A stretch of DNA of 8,546 bases from a bacterium (GTDB lineage Bacteria > Ratteibacteria > UBA8468): assembly GCA_030672255.1 (NCBI GenBank), contig DAOVGU010000023.1, positions 1-8,546 of the forward strand, in the 5' to 3' direction. How positions within the stretch are numbered: the stretch's first letter is position 1; each line of letters starts with the position of its first letter. The notes below the pieces were generated by a model. It was not told the origin of the DNA. It made no database searches and saw only the letters and a program-made list of their open reading frames with translations. Of the stretch, positions 1 to 5,367 are shown piece by piece. Made by a program: the position numbers and the translations under genes.

Positions 1-1665
1 GATAATACCATAGAATTTTCTCCTTTACCTAAAATTACTCCCACCCGAGATGATTATACAATAGCTCTCTACCATATGGAAGGTGACTGGGATGATAGCA
101 CTAATGCTCATGATGGCGATGCTTCTGGAGATGCTACCTTCACCGATGATGGTGAATCCGGTAAGGGTGGAAAGTTTGATGGCGATGGTGACTATATAGA
201 CTGCGGGAACTTTAATCTTGATGATAAATTCGCCTTGGAAGCATGGATACAGCCAGTTAGTGGAAGTAACAACAGAATGATTATGCAGATAGAGCAAGCC
301 TGCCGTCTTTATCTTAACGATTCTGATTATTTGGTAGGAGGTATTTACTATTCTGGTGATTGGCATGAGATTAAAAGTGCAAATAAAATTGTCAGAAATA
401 ACAGTACCTGGACAAACGTTGCTCTTACCTATGATAAGAATGGGAAATCCGAAGAAAAATTAAACCTTTATATCAACGGGAAAAACATTGCCACAAGGGA
501 TACTCCTACTCCTACATTTCCTGTCTCAGGGAATTTATATATTGGAAAAGAGATTTCTGGTGAAGGCATCTCATCTTTTTCTGGAGTAGTGGATGAGGTG
601 CATGTTTCCAATAATATTCGCCGCACAAAAATCTCCTGGACAGGCAATCCCAACGATAAAATAACCTCAGAGGTTAATGGAATTAGCCACCAATTGGTTG
701 ATGAATGCAATACCGATACCTTTGTTATTAGTTATTATGATGGAAATCACAGCGAGATGACCGATACCAGCACCCAGACAAAACGCAACAGCATCAAAAT
801 AGTCAAGATTCTGTTAGGACTGAAAAAAGATAGTCAGGAATTCAGTTTAGAGAACGTCATTACCTTAAGAAAAGAGTTACCAGGCGAGGAAGCAGAAACT
901 GGTTTGGTCGGCTACTGGAAGATGGATGAGGCTTCCTGGGATGGCACTGCTGATGAAGTAATTGATTCATCCGGTCAGGGCAATCATGGCACTGCGTATG
1001 GAGAAGCAACTACAGTAGCCAATGGAATAATTGGTCGCTGTGGCAGGTTTAATGATGAAGACAATGATTATGTTAGGATTGGAGATATGGATGATCCGTT
1101 TGATGGTTTATCTTCGAATATGACAATTTCTATGTGGATAAAATCTTGGGGCAATAGCGGAACAGTTGGGCTTGCTAGTAAGGGTGTATCTACAGGTTGT
1201 GTCTTCGAATTTCGTTTTTATTCTGATAATAACTTCAGCCTTCATGCAAGAGATCCTGGTGGTGATAATTATGTTACAGTTGTCTCTGAATCTTTTGATG
1301 ATTGGCTGGGAAATTGGCATCACGTAGCAGCTGTTGTGGAACTCAATCCTTTGAAGATAAAACTTTATAGAAACGGAGTAAAATTATCGACCAGTAGTTC
1401 TTCAGGGGGAACTCCTCCTACTAGGTGGGCTGATACATCGGATAGTGTAGAGATGGGAAGACTCAAGTGGTGCGCTGTGACTAAATATTTCGCCGGTCTT
1501 ATTGATAAGGTAAAGATATATAACCGGGCTTTATCTGAAGAGGAGATTAAAGAAGCAGTTGGATTCAATGATTTAACAAAGAGCGATTTTGAGACTGGAA
1601 CCTATTATAATAATAGTACAATTTGGGAAGATGACTATGTTGGACTTGCGCATCCCCATAAGTAG
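1..1665 (+). CDS. LamG-domain protein with a pilin-like segment, 5' end outside the window
   Basis: The frame is open from the first base, so the start codon and any N-terminal signal are missing; the ATG at 76 lies inside the first LamG domain and is not the start. LamG domain 1 spans about nt 61-630: it opens with ALYHMEGDW, has GGKFDGDGDYIDCG in the middle and ends with GVVDEVHVSNN. LamG domain 2 spans about nt 898-1560, from GLVGYWKMDEASWDG to YNRALSEEEIKEA. LamG domains are concanavalin A-like beta sandwiches that often bind glycans or proteins outside the cell. Between them, nt 715-882 reads TFVISYYDGN, then SIKIVKILLGL, then FSLENVITLRKEL. This resembles the last strands of a type IV pilin or pseudopilin, which often end in a 'V.LR' motif. 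I infer a minor-pilin-like protein with a LamG domain inserted in the pilin fold; the N-terminal prepilin helix would lie upstream. The tail after LamG 2 is short (about 34 aa) and stops inside a 40-bp repeat, so it may be truncated. The LamG call is firm; the pilin reading is moderate. Confidence 0.85.
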   Translation, partial: DNTIEFSPLPKITPTRDDYTIALYHMEGDWDDSTNAHDGDASGDATFTDDGESGKGGKFDGDGDYIDCGNFNLDDKFALEAWIQPVSGSNNRMIMQIEQACRLYLNDSDYLVGGIYYSGDWHEIKSANKIVRNNSTWTNVALTYDKNGKSEEKLNLYINGKNIATRDTPTPTFPVSGNLYIGKEISGEGISSFSGVVDEVHVSNNIRRTKISWTGNPNDKITSEVNGISHQLVDECNTDTFVISYYDGNHSEMTDTSTQTKRNSIKIVKILLGLKKDSQEFSLENVITLRKELPGEEAETGLVGYWKMDEASWDGTADEVIDSSGQGNHGTAYGEATTVANGIIGRCGRFNDEDNDYVRIGDMDDPFDGLSSNMTISMWIKSWGNSGTVGLASKGVSTGCVFEFRFYSDNNFSLHARDPGGDNYVTVVSESFDDWLGNWHHVAAVVELNPLKIKLYRNGVKLSTSSSSGGTPPTRWADTSDSVEMGRLKWCAVTKYFAGLIDKVKIYNRALSEEEIKEAVGFNDLTKSDFETGTYYNNSTIWEDDYVGLAHPHK

Positions 1666-1702
1666 CATAAGATGAGGAAGAGGTCAAAAGAGTTTTCAGC
1701 CA
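1663..1702 (+). repeat. 40-bp direct repeat, copy A (left flank of vapBC)
   Basis: This copy matches 2367-2406 at 38 of 40 positions by eye. It begins with the TAG stop codon of the upstream LamG gene and includes CATAAGATGAGG, a start codon in the same context as the downstream LamG gene. The two differences fall in codons 3 and 4 (AAG/AAA and AGG/AAG), giving MRKRSKEFSA here and MRKKSKEFSA in copy B. The two copies bracket the toxin-antitoxin pair. Confidence 0.85.
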
Positions 1703-1791
1703 GGGGAATAGGTAAAAAGGATGTTAGATATCAGCGGATTTTTATATCGGCTAAAAGGGTTGTAAATGGAAGCTCTCTTAATTTATTATAG
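1672..1791 (+). pseudogene. Duplicated 5' stub of the downstream LamG gene
   Basis: The ATG at 1672 opens a 39-codon frame whose first ten residues, MRKRSKEFSA, match the start of the 805-aa LamG protein (MRKKSKEFSA). After that the similarity stops: the hydrophobic signal-peptide core is missing, and the frame runs into the antisense of the vapC 3' end before stopping at TAG 1789-1791. It is best read as a left-over gene start made by duplication or insertion, not a working gene. There is no convincing Shine-Dalgarno sequence in front. It could also be a stub of a lost LamG paralogue. Confidence 0.5.
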
Positions 1792-2147
1792 AGTTTTTCA
1801 TCAGCGGTTACATATTGGAAGTCCAACTCTTGGGCAAGAGCAACATAGGAAGCATCATAGAAGGTGATCTCTTTTTGATAAGCAATTTCAGTGGTCAAAT
1901 TAGCTATGTCTGGTAAAGGAGCAATAATATTTAAGTTTAACTCATATAATTGTCCAATAGAGGAGTTGACCTCTTTAAATGAAAATTCTGGTTCATATCT
2001 GAGAGCATTTCCAACTTCATATATGAGAATATCAGGAACAGTGATACTAAATTTCCCTGCAACATGGTCTTCTTTAAGAATGTTTGCCTTCTCAGACCCC
2101 CGTTCCTCCATAAACCACTTAAGTATTACTGAAGCATCTAATACCAT
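1731..2147 (-). CDS. vapC: VapC-type PIN-domain toxin (predicted RNase)
   Basis: This 138-aa protein has the length and layout of a VapC toxin, a metal-dependent PIN-domain endoribonuclease that cleaves RNA (often tRNA) when it is released from its antitoxin. The acidic residues of the active site are all in place: D4 in the opening VLDASVILKWF, E44 in IYEVGNAL, D98 in ITFYDASYVALA and D116 in YVTADEKLY. Nothing suggests inactivation. The ATG (complement of 2145-2147) overlaps the antitoxin stop by one base (TAATG), so translation is probably coupled to the antitoxin gene. The pair lies on the strand opposite to all other genes here and is flanked by 40-bp direct repeats, which suggests it arrived as a unit. 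The RNA target cannot be read from the sequence. Confidence 0.9.
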   Translation of the reverse strand: MVLDASVILKWFMEERGSEKANILKEDHVAGKFSITVPDILIYEVGNALRYEPEFSFKEVNSSIGQLYELNLNIIAPLPDIANLTTEIAYQKEITFYDASYVALAQELDFQYVTADEKLYNKLRELPFTTLLADIKIR

Positions 2148-2341
2148 TAGATTTTTCCCCGAAATTTGCGAATTATTTCTGTGCTACTTAAGCCAGAAAC
2201 TTTACGCCGTAATTTATCAATATTGCAAGAGGCTTCTGCCATTTTTTTACGGTCATAAATTCTACCGCCAATCAAGAATTCAACCCGTTTTTTCATCAAA
2301 TTTATCTGCTCTAATGAATTATTTAGTGATTGTTTTTGCAT
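2147..2341 (-). CDS. vapB: Antitoxin partner of VapC (VapB-like)
   Basis: This is a 64-aa basic protein encoded directly upstream of vapC in a one-base overlap, the usual order and spacing for a type II antitoxin. The C-terminal part (VSGLSSTEIIRKFRGKI) looks like the flexible toxin-binding tail of such antitoxins. The N-terminal half (around MKKRVEFLIGGRIYDRKKM) would be expected to bind DNA or to form dimers, but I cannot assign it to the AbrB, ribbon-helix-helix or Phd families with certainty. The start is well supported: GGAGGTGA lies six bases before the ATG. Pairs of this kind usually repress their own promoter, and a good promoter match is found just upstream. The role is deduced mainly from the toxin next door; the symbol is a generic label. 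Confidence 0.75.
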   Translation of the reverse strand: MQKQSLNNSLEQINLMKKRVEFLIGGRIYDRKKMAEASCNIDKLRRKVSGLSSTEIIRKFRGKI

Positions 2342-2347
2342 CTTTGC

Positions 2348-2355
2348 TCACCTCC
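2348..2355 (-). promoter_or_regulatory. Strong Shine-Dalgarno site of the antitoxin gene
   Basis: On the minus strand GGAGGTGA stands six bases in front of the antitoxin ATG. It is a much better ribosome binding site than anything in front of the LamG gene on the other strand, and it fixes the antitoxin start at 2341. Confidence 0.8.
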
Positions 2356-2362
2356 AAGAATA

Positions 2363-2391
2363 AGAATAGCATAAGATGAGGAAAAAGTCAA
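2363..2391 (-). promoter_or_regulatory. Predicted sigma70-type promoter of vapBC
   Basis: On the minus strand a TTGACT -35 box (2386-2391) and a TATTCT -10 box (2363-2368) are separated by exactly 17 bases. Transcription would start near 2356, giving a very short leader that begins at the Shine-Dalgarno site. The promoter overlaps the start codon and first codons of the LamG gene on the plus strand, and most of it is part of repeat copy B. Antitoxin binding here could therefore also affect the LamG gene (inference). Confidence 0.6.
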
Positions 2392-2406
2392 AAGAGTTTT
2401 CAGCCA
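2367..2406 (+). repeat. 40-bp direct repeat, copy B (right flank of vapBC)
   Basis: This copy pairs with 1663-1702 at 38 of 40 positions. It contains the start codon and first ten codons of the 805-aa LamG gene, and ends within the first unit of a tandem 14-mer. It also supplies the -35 box of the predicted vapBC promoter. Confidence 0.85.
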
Positions 2407-4793
2407 TTGGCCTTCAGCTATTGGCTGTCAGCTGTTTAATATTATTTCTGACCATTTCATCAGCAAGAGCAGAAACAAATCTTGTCGGCTACTGGAAGAT
2501 GGAGGATAACTGGGAAGATTCAAGCGGTAAGGGTAATGATGGAACAGGGCATGGTGGGGTAACATTTGTCGATGGCAAGATAGGTCACTGTGGCTCTTTT
2601 GATGGCAATAATGATTATGTTGAAATACCTTTTGACCCCTCTCTTGATTTGGAACAATATGATTCAATCAGTATTAGTGCCTGGGTTAATCCTACACCAA
2701 ATACTACCTTGTATATCTGGGCAAATTATTACGACCATTCACATTTTGTAGCTGTATATATTGATACAGGAGGAAAAGTACACTTTAGAATTTATGAGTA
2801 TTCTGGAGGAGAAGACCAATGGACCTGGAGGACAAACAGTAGTATAAATGATGGATTTTCTCATATTGCGATAATCCATACTAACGGAGACGATCCTATA
2901 TTTTATATCAATGGTGCTTTGGTTAATAGTTCAGCTACGAGTGGTAGAAACGATAAAATAAGACATACATCAAACACTGCTCTTTTAATTGGCTCACACT
3001 ATAATAAGGGTTCATATGCAAATGGTCTTATTGATGAGGTGAAAGTCTGTAATCGAGCATTATCTGAAGAGGAGGTTAAAACAGAGTATGAAACAGTAGG
3101 TCTGGTTGTCCTCTATCATATGGATGAGGCTTCTTGGGATGGCACAGCAGATGAAGTAATTGATTCATCCGGTAATGGCAATCATGGCATCGCTTATGGA
3201 GCAATTACAGTAGCCGGTGGTAAGTATGGCCGCTGTGGAAGTTTTAATGGAAGTAATGATTATGTAAATTGTGGTAATGATGCGAGTTTAAACCTTAGAA
3301 ATACACTTAGTATAGAAGCTTGGATTAAACCAGATACAATACCTCCTTCAACTAAGCAGGCTTCAATTGTTGATAGATCTAGCGATAACGCTACTGGTTA
3401 CTGGTTTTACCTGGCAAATACTGGGGTTTTAGGTTTTTTACGTTTCAAAGGGATTTGGGATGCCGTGGGTAGTACTGGAACTATCCCTACAGGAACCTGG
3501 ACTCATGCTGTGGTAACATATGATGATTCGGTTCCAAACGAAGTAACTTTCTACATTAATGGTCAATTTGATAGAGCCGTAAGTTTAAATGGGCCGATTG
3601 ATAGTTCATCTAATAATTTATTAATTGGAGATAGAGGAAACTTACATTTTTTTGATGGAACAATAGACGAAGTCGCTATCTATAATCGGGTTTTAACCGA
3701 AGAGGAAATTCATACGCATTATGAAGAAGGTTCTCCAGAAGGCCCAGGAGCAATAGACATTTACAGAACAAGTGGAACTTATGTTTCTTCAGTCAAGGAT
3801 GCCGGGCAATTAGTTTCCTGGAATAAAATTTGTTGGGAGGAAGACGCAAATTATGGAGAAGAGTTAGAGCCAGAATCAGGAATGATGGGTCTCTGGCATA
3901 TGAACGACGATAACTGGACAGATAGTTCAGGCAACGAAAACAATGGAACAGGCCACGGCGGTGTGGCATTTGCTACCGGCAAATTCAATACCAGCGGAGG
4001 TAAATTTGACGGCATTAATGATTATGTAAATTGCGGTAATGATAATAGCTTGAATATTCGTAATACAATTACAATTGAGGCATGGATTAAACCAGATACA
4101 TTATCAACAGTAAATCAAAATTCAATAGTAAGTAAATCTCTTGGTTACTGGTTTTTTGTATCAACAGAGCGGAAATTAAGCTTTTTACGTTTTAACGCAA
4201 AAGACCCAGAGACCGGCTATGGACGTTTTAGTGTACTTTCTACTGATGTAACTATTTCAACAGGAACATGGACTCATGTTGCTGCTACATATGACACAAC
4301 AACTGGAAATACAGTAAAACTTTATATTAATGGCCAGTTAAGTAAATCAACAAATTTCGTAAATGGACCAATTGATAGCACAACTTCTTCTTTGACAATA
4401 GGAGAATGGCAGAACTTACATTTTTTTGATGGAACAATAGACGAAGTGGCTATCTATAATCGGGTTTTATCAGCATCGGAGATTTTGGAACATTGCAAGA
4501 GAGGGGTGTGTAATTTGAAATTTCGGGTGTGCTCTGGCTCTTCCAGTCCACCTACTGGGGATTTTGTTGGTCCTAATGGCACGACCGAAGAAGATGACTA
4601 CTTTACCGATAGCGATGGAGAGGATATAGATGTTTCTGATAATAGATATTTTCAGTATAAAGCATATTTATCCACAGAAGATAAAAAGTATACCCCTGAA
4701 CTTCATAGTGTTACCGTTACCTATAGTCTACCGGGAACAGCAGGAGGCAGGGCAGGAGCATATATCTATCACTGGGAGGAGGTATTTGAATAA
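2376..4793 (+). CDS. Secreted protein with three LamG domains
   Basis: This 805-aa protein has a Sec signal peptide (MRKKSK, hydrophobic core at about 11-28, likely cleavage after SSARA at 32). Three LamG domains follow: about 35-238 (GYWKMEDNWEDSSG to IDEVKVCNRALSEEEV), 242-449 (LYHMDEASWDG to IDEVAIYNRVLTEEEI) and 502-705 (LWHMNDDNWTDSSG to IDEVAIYNRVLSASEI). A linker at 455-500 carries TSGTYVSSVKDAG, and a C-terminal beta-rich region at 711-784 carries RYFQYKAYL and TPELHSVTVTY, a pattern common in large bacterial exoproteins. The tail is glycine-rich. I see no membrane anchor or sorting motif. Domains 2 and 3 are close duplicates even at DNA level. LamG domains act outside the cell, typically in binding; its position beside pilin-like genes suggests a pilus-associated adhesin, but that is inference. 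The ATG at 2376 is supported by the signal peptide, though its ribosome binding site is poor. Confidence 0.9.
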   Translation: MRKKSKEFSAIGLQLLAVSCLILFLTISSARAETNLVGYWKMEDNWEDSSGKGNDGTGHGGVTFVDGKIGHCGSFDGNNDYVEIPFDPSLDLEQYDSISISAWVNPTPNTTLYIWANYYDHSHFVAVYIDTGGKVHFRIYEYSGGEDQWTWRTNSSINDGFSHIAIIHTNGDDPIFYINGALVNSSATSGRNDKIRHTSNTALLIGSHYNKGSYANGLIDEVKVCNRALSEEEVKTEYETVGLVVLYHMDEASWDGTADEVIDSSGNGNHGIAYGAITVAGGKYGRCGSFNGSNDYVNCGNDASLNLRNTLSIEAWIKPDTIPPSTKQASIVDRSSDNATGYWFYLANTGVLGFLRFKGIWDAVGSTGTIPTGTWTHAVVTYDDSVPNEVTFYINGQFDRAVSLNGPIDSSSNNLLIGDRGNLHFFDGTIDEVAIYNRVLTEEEIHTHYEEGSPEGPGAIDIYRTSGTYVSSVKDAGQLVSWNKICWEEDANYGEELEPESGMMGLWHMNDDNWTDSSGNENNGTGHGGVAFATGKFNTSGGKFDGINDYVNCGNDNSLNIRNTITIEAWIKPDTLSTVNQNSIVSKSLGYWFFVSTERKLSFLRFNAKDPETGYGRFSVLSTDVTISTGTWTHVAATYDTTTGNTVKLYINGQLSKSTNFVNGPIDSTTSSLTIGEWQNLHFFDGTIDEVAIYNRVLSASEILEHCKRGVCNLKFRVCSGSSSPPTGDFVGPNGTTEEDDYFTDSDGEDIDVSDNRYFQYKAYLSTEDKKYTPELHSVTVTYSLPGTAGGRAGAYIYHWEEVFE
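2399..2434 (+). repeat. Tandem 14-mer within the signal-peptide codons
   Basis: Two 14-base units, TTCAGCCATTGGCC and TTCAGCTATTGGCT, follow each other with two mismatches, and a partial third (GTCAGCTG) comes next. They encode FSAIGLQLLAVSC of the signal peptide. The units resemble the AGCTATTGGCTGTCAGCT-type short repeats seen between genes in some bacterial genomes. Confidence 0.6.
3120..3215 (+). repeat. LamG-encoding segment shared with the upstream LamG gene
   Basis: The DNA here is very similar to 922-1020 in the first gene, with long identical runs (for example GATGAAGTAATTGATTCATC) and a 3-base gap. Both encode MDEASWDGTADEVIDSSG at the start of a LamG domain. It shows recent exchange or duplication of LamG modules between the two genes. 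Confidence 0.75.
3639..3695 (+). repeat. 57-bp intragenic repeat, copy 1 (end of LamG 2)
   Basis: This stretch matches 4413-4469 with a single mismatch (GTCGC against GTGGC). It encodes the NLHFFDGTIDEVAIYNRVL end of the second LamG domain. Confidence 0.85.
4413..4469 (+). repeat. 57-bp intragenic repeat, copy 2 (end of LamG 3)
   Basis: This is the second copy of the 57-bp segment, at the end of the third LamG domain. Other parts of domains 2 and 3 (for example 3255-3340 against 4018-4100) are also similar in DNA, so the whole domain was duplicated and the end has stayed nearly identical. Confidence 0.85.
4774..4782 (+). promoter_or_regulatory. Shine-Dalgarno-like GGGAGGAGG before the PilX-like gene
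   Basis: GGGAGGAGG lies in the last codons of the LamG gene, 21 bases before the ATG at 4804 but 12 bases before an in-frame TTG at 4795. The spacing fits the TTG slightly better, so the real start may be TTG 4795 (adding three residues). It indicates translation linked to the end of the LamG gene. Confidence 0.45.
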
Positions 4794-4803
4794 TTTGAAT
4801 AAG

Positions 4804-5175
4804 ATGGATAAAAAAGGGGTGGTGGCAATTTTGGTGATAGTGGTGATGATGGTGATGCTTTTTCTGGGAGCGGCTGTATTAATTCTGACCCGCACCGCCA
4901 CCATCTCCGGGGGAGCAGAAAGGGATAGGAAAAGAGCATTATATACCGCTGAGGCGGGGATAGAGAAAGCAATCTGGAAATTGAACTTAGATGATGATTG
5001 GACAGATACAGACCTTTGTATAGATGGAAATTTGATCTATCAAGTAGGAAATAATACCTATACTGGAGAATACACAGTAATATTGAGCAATAGAAGTCAA
5101 GATGATATAATGGTAACCTCTGCCGGAATAGTTAATGGCACTAAAAGAAAGATAAGGGTGAGAGTGGCGAAATAG
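4804..5175 (+). CDS. PilX-like minor pilin / pseudopilin
   Basis: This 123-aa protein has a short basic leader (MDKKG), then a long hydrophobic helix at about 6-29, then ISGGAERDRKRALYTAEAGIEKAIWKL at about 34-60. The basic leader ending in G, the helix, and the 'RDR..ALY.AEAGIE' block are the mark of the PilX N-terminal family, minor pilins that are processed by prepilin peptidase and help to start or tip the type IV pilus. As in PilX proteins, the Glu5 typical of major pilins is absent. The C-terminal part (GEYTVILSN, VTSAGIVNGTKRKIRVRV) is short and beta-rich. The frame stays open upstream into the LamG gene (to 4630), but the pilin leader places the start at 4804, or at TTG 4795. It starts 11 bases after the LamG stop, so the two are probably co-transcribed. 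Confidence 0.75.
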   Translation: MDKKGVVAILVIVVMMVMLFLGAAVLILTRTATISGGAERDRKRALYTAEAGIEKAIWKLNLDDDWTDTDLCIDGNLIYQVGNNTYTGEYTVILSNRSQDDIMVTSAGIVNGTKRKIRVRVAK

Positions 5176-5193
5176 CCAAAAACTGACGCATAG

Positions 5194-5351
5194 TGTCATT
5201 CTGAGAAGTTTTATGTGTCATGCTGAATGCAATGAAGCATCTCGGTGTTAAAGTAGGGGCTTGATTCATCAAGCCCGTTGTTTCGGGTTCAATGAATTGA
5301 ACCCCTACATTGTTATACTACGAGATTCTTCGGCTACGCCTCAGAATGACA
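5194..5351. repeat. Nested palindromic repeat element (REP/MITE-like)
   Basis: The outer ends TGTCATTCTGAG (5194-5205) and CTCAGAATGACA (5340-5351) are a perfect 12-bp inverted repeat. Inside, GAAGCATCTCG (5234-5244) pairs with CGAGATTCTTC (5321-5331) at 10 of 11 positions. The core has two 25-bp arms, 5253-5277 and 5284-5308, which pair with each other at their ends (GTAGGGG / CCCCTAC) and are each also a hairpin: GGGCTTGATTCATCAAGCCC and GGGTTCAATGAATTGAACCC. A second partial left end (TGTCATGCTGAA) lies at 5216. Palindromes with TGTCATTCTGAG ends and GTAGGGG cores are widespread intergenic repeats in bacterial genomes; no transposase gene is present here. It fills nearly all of the 192-bp gap between the PilX-like gene and pilM. 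Confidence 0.8.
5311..5319 (+). promoter_or_regulatory. Possible extended -10 promoter for pilM and the secretin
   Basis: TGTTATACT matches an extended -10 element (TGN followed by TATACT). No good -35 box lies at the right distance. It sits within the palindromic element, about 50 bases before the pilM start, and could drive the pilM-secretin pair. Confidence 0.3.
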
Positions 5352-5367
5352 GGGCAAAGGATTCAGA

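Noticed and set aside
76..1665. ATG at 76 as the true start of the first LamG gene
   Set aside because: The frame is open to the first base of the window, and the ATG lies within the first LamG motif (ALYHMEGDW), so the gene begins upstream.
1891..2379. Plus-strand 162-codon frame across the vapBC region
   Set aside because: It is the antisense of vapC and vapB, whose protein families, overlap and ribosome binding site are convincing. Its translation has no recognisable domain.
4630..4803. Long N-terminal extension of the PilX-like frame back to an ATG at 4630
   Set aside because: It overlaps the LamG gene, has no pilin features, and would bury the pilin leader and helix in the middle of the protein.
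5257..5283. Intrinsic terminator after the PilX-like gene
   Set aside because: The hairpin is good but is followed by GTTGTTTCG and not by a run of T; it is better explained as part of the repeat element.
5253..5308. tRNA-like GGTTCAAT in the palindromic element
   Set aside because: It is part of a perfect hairpin repeat; no acceptor stem, anticodon arm or CCA-like end can be found around it.
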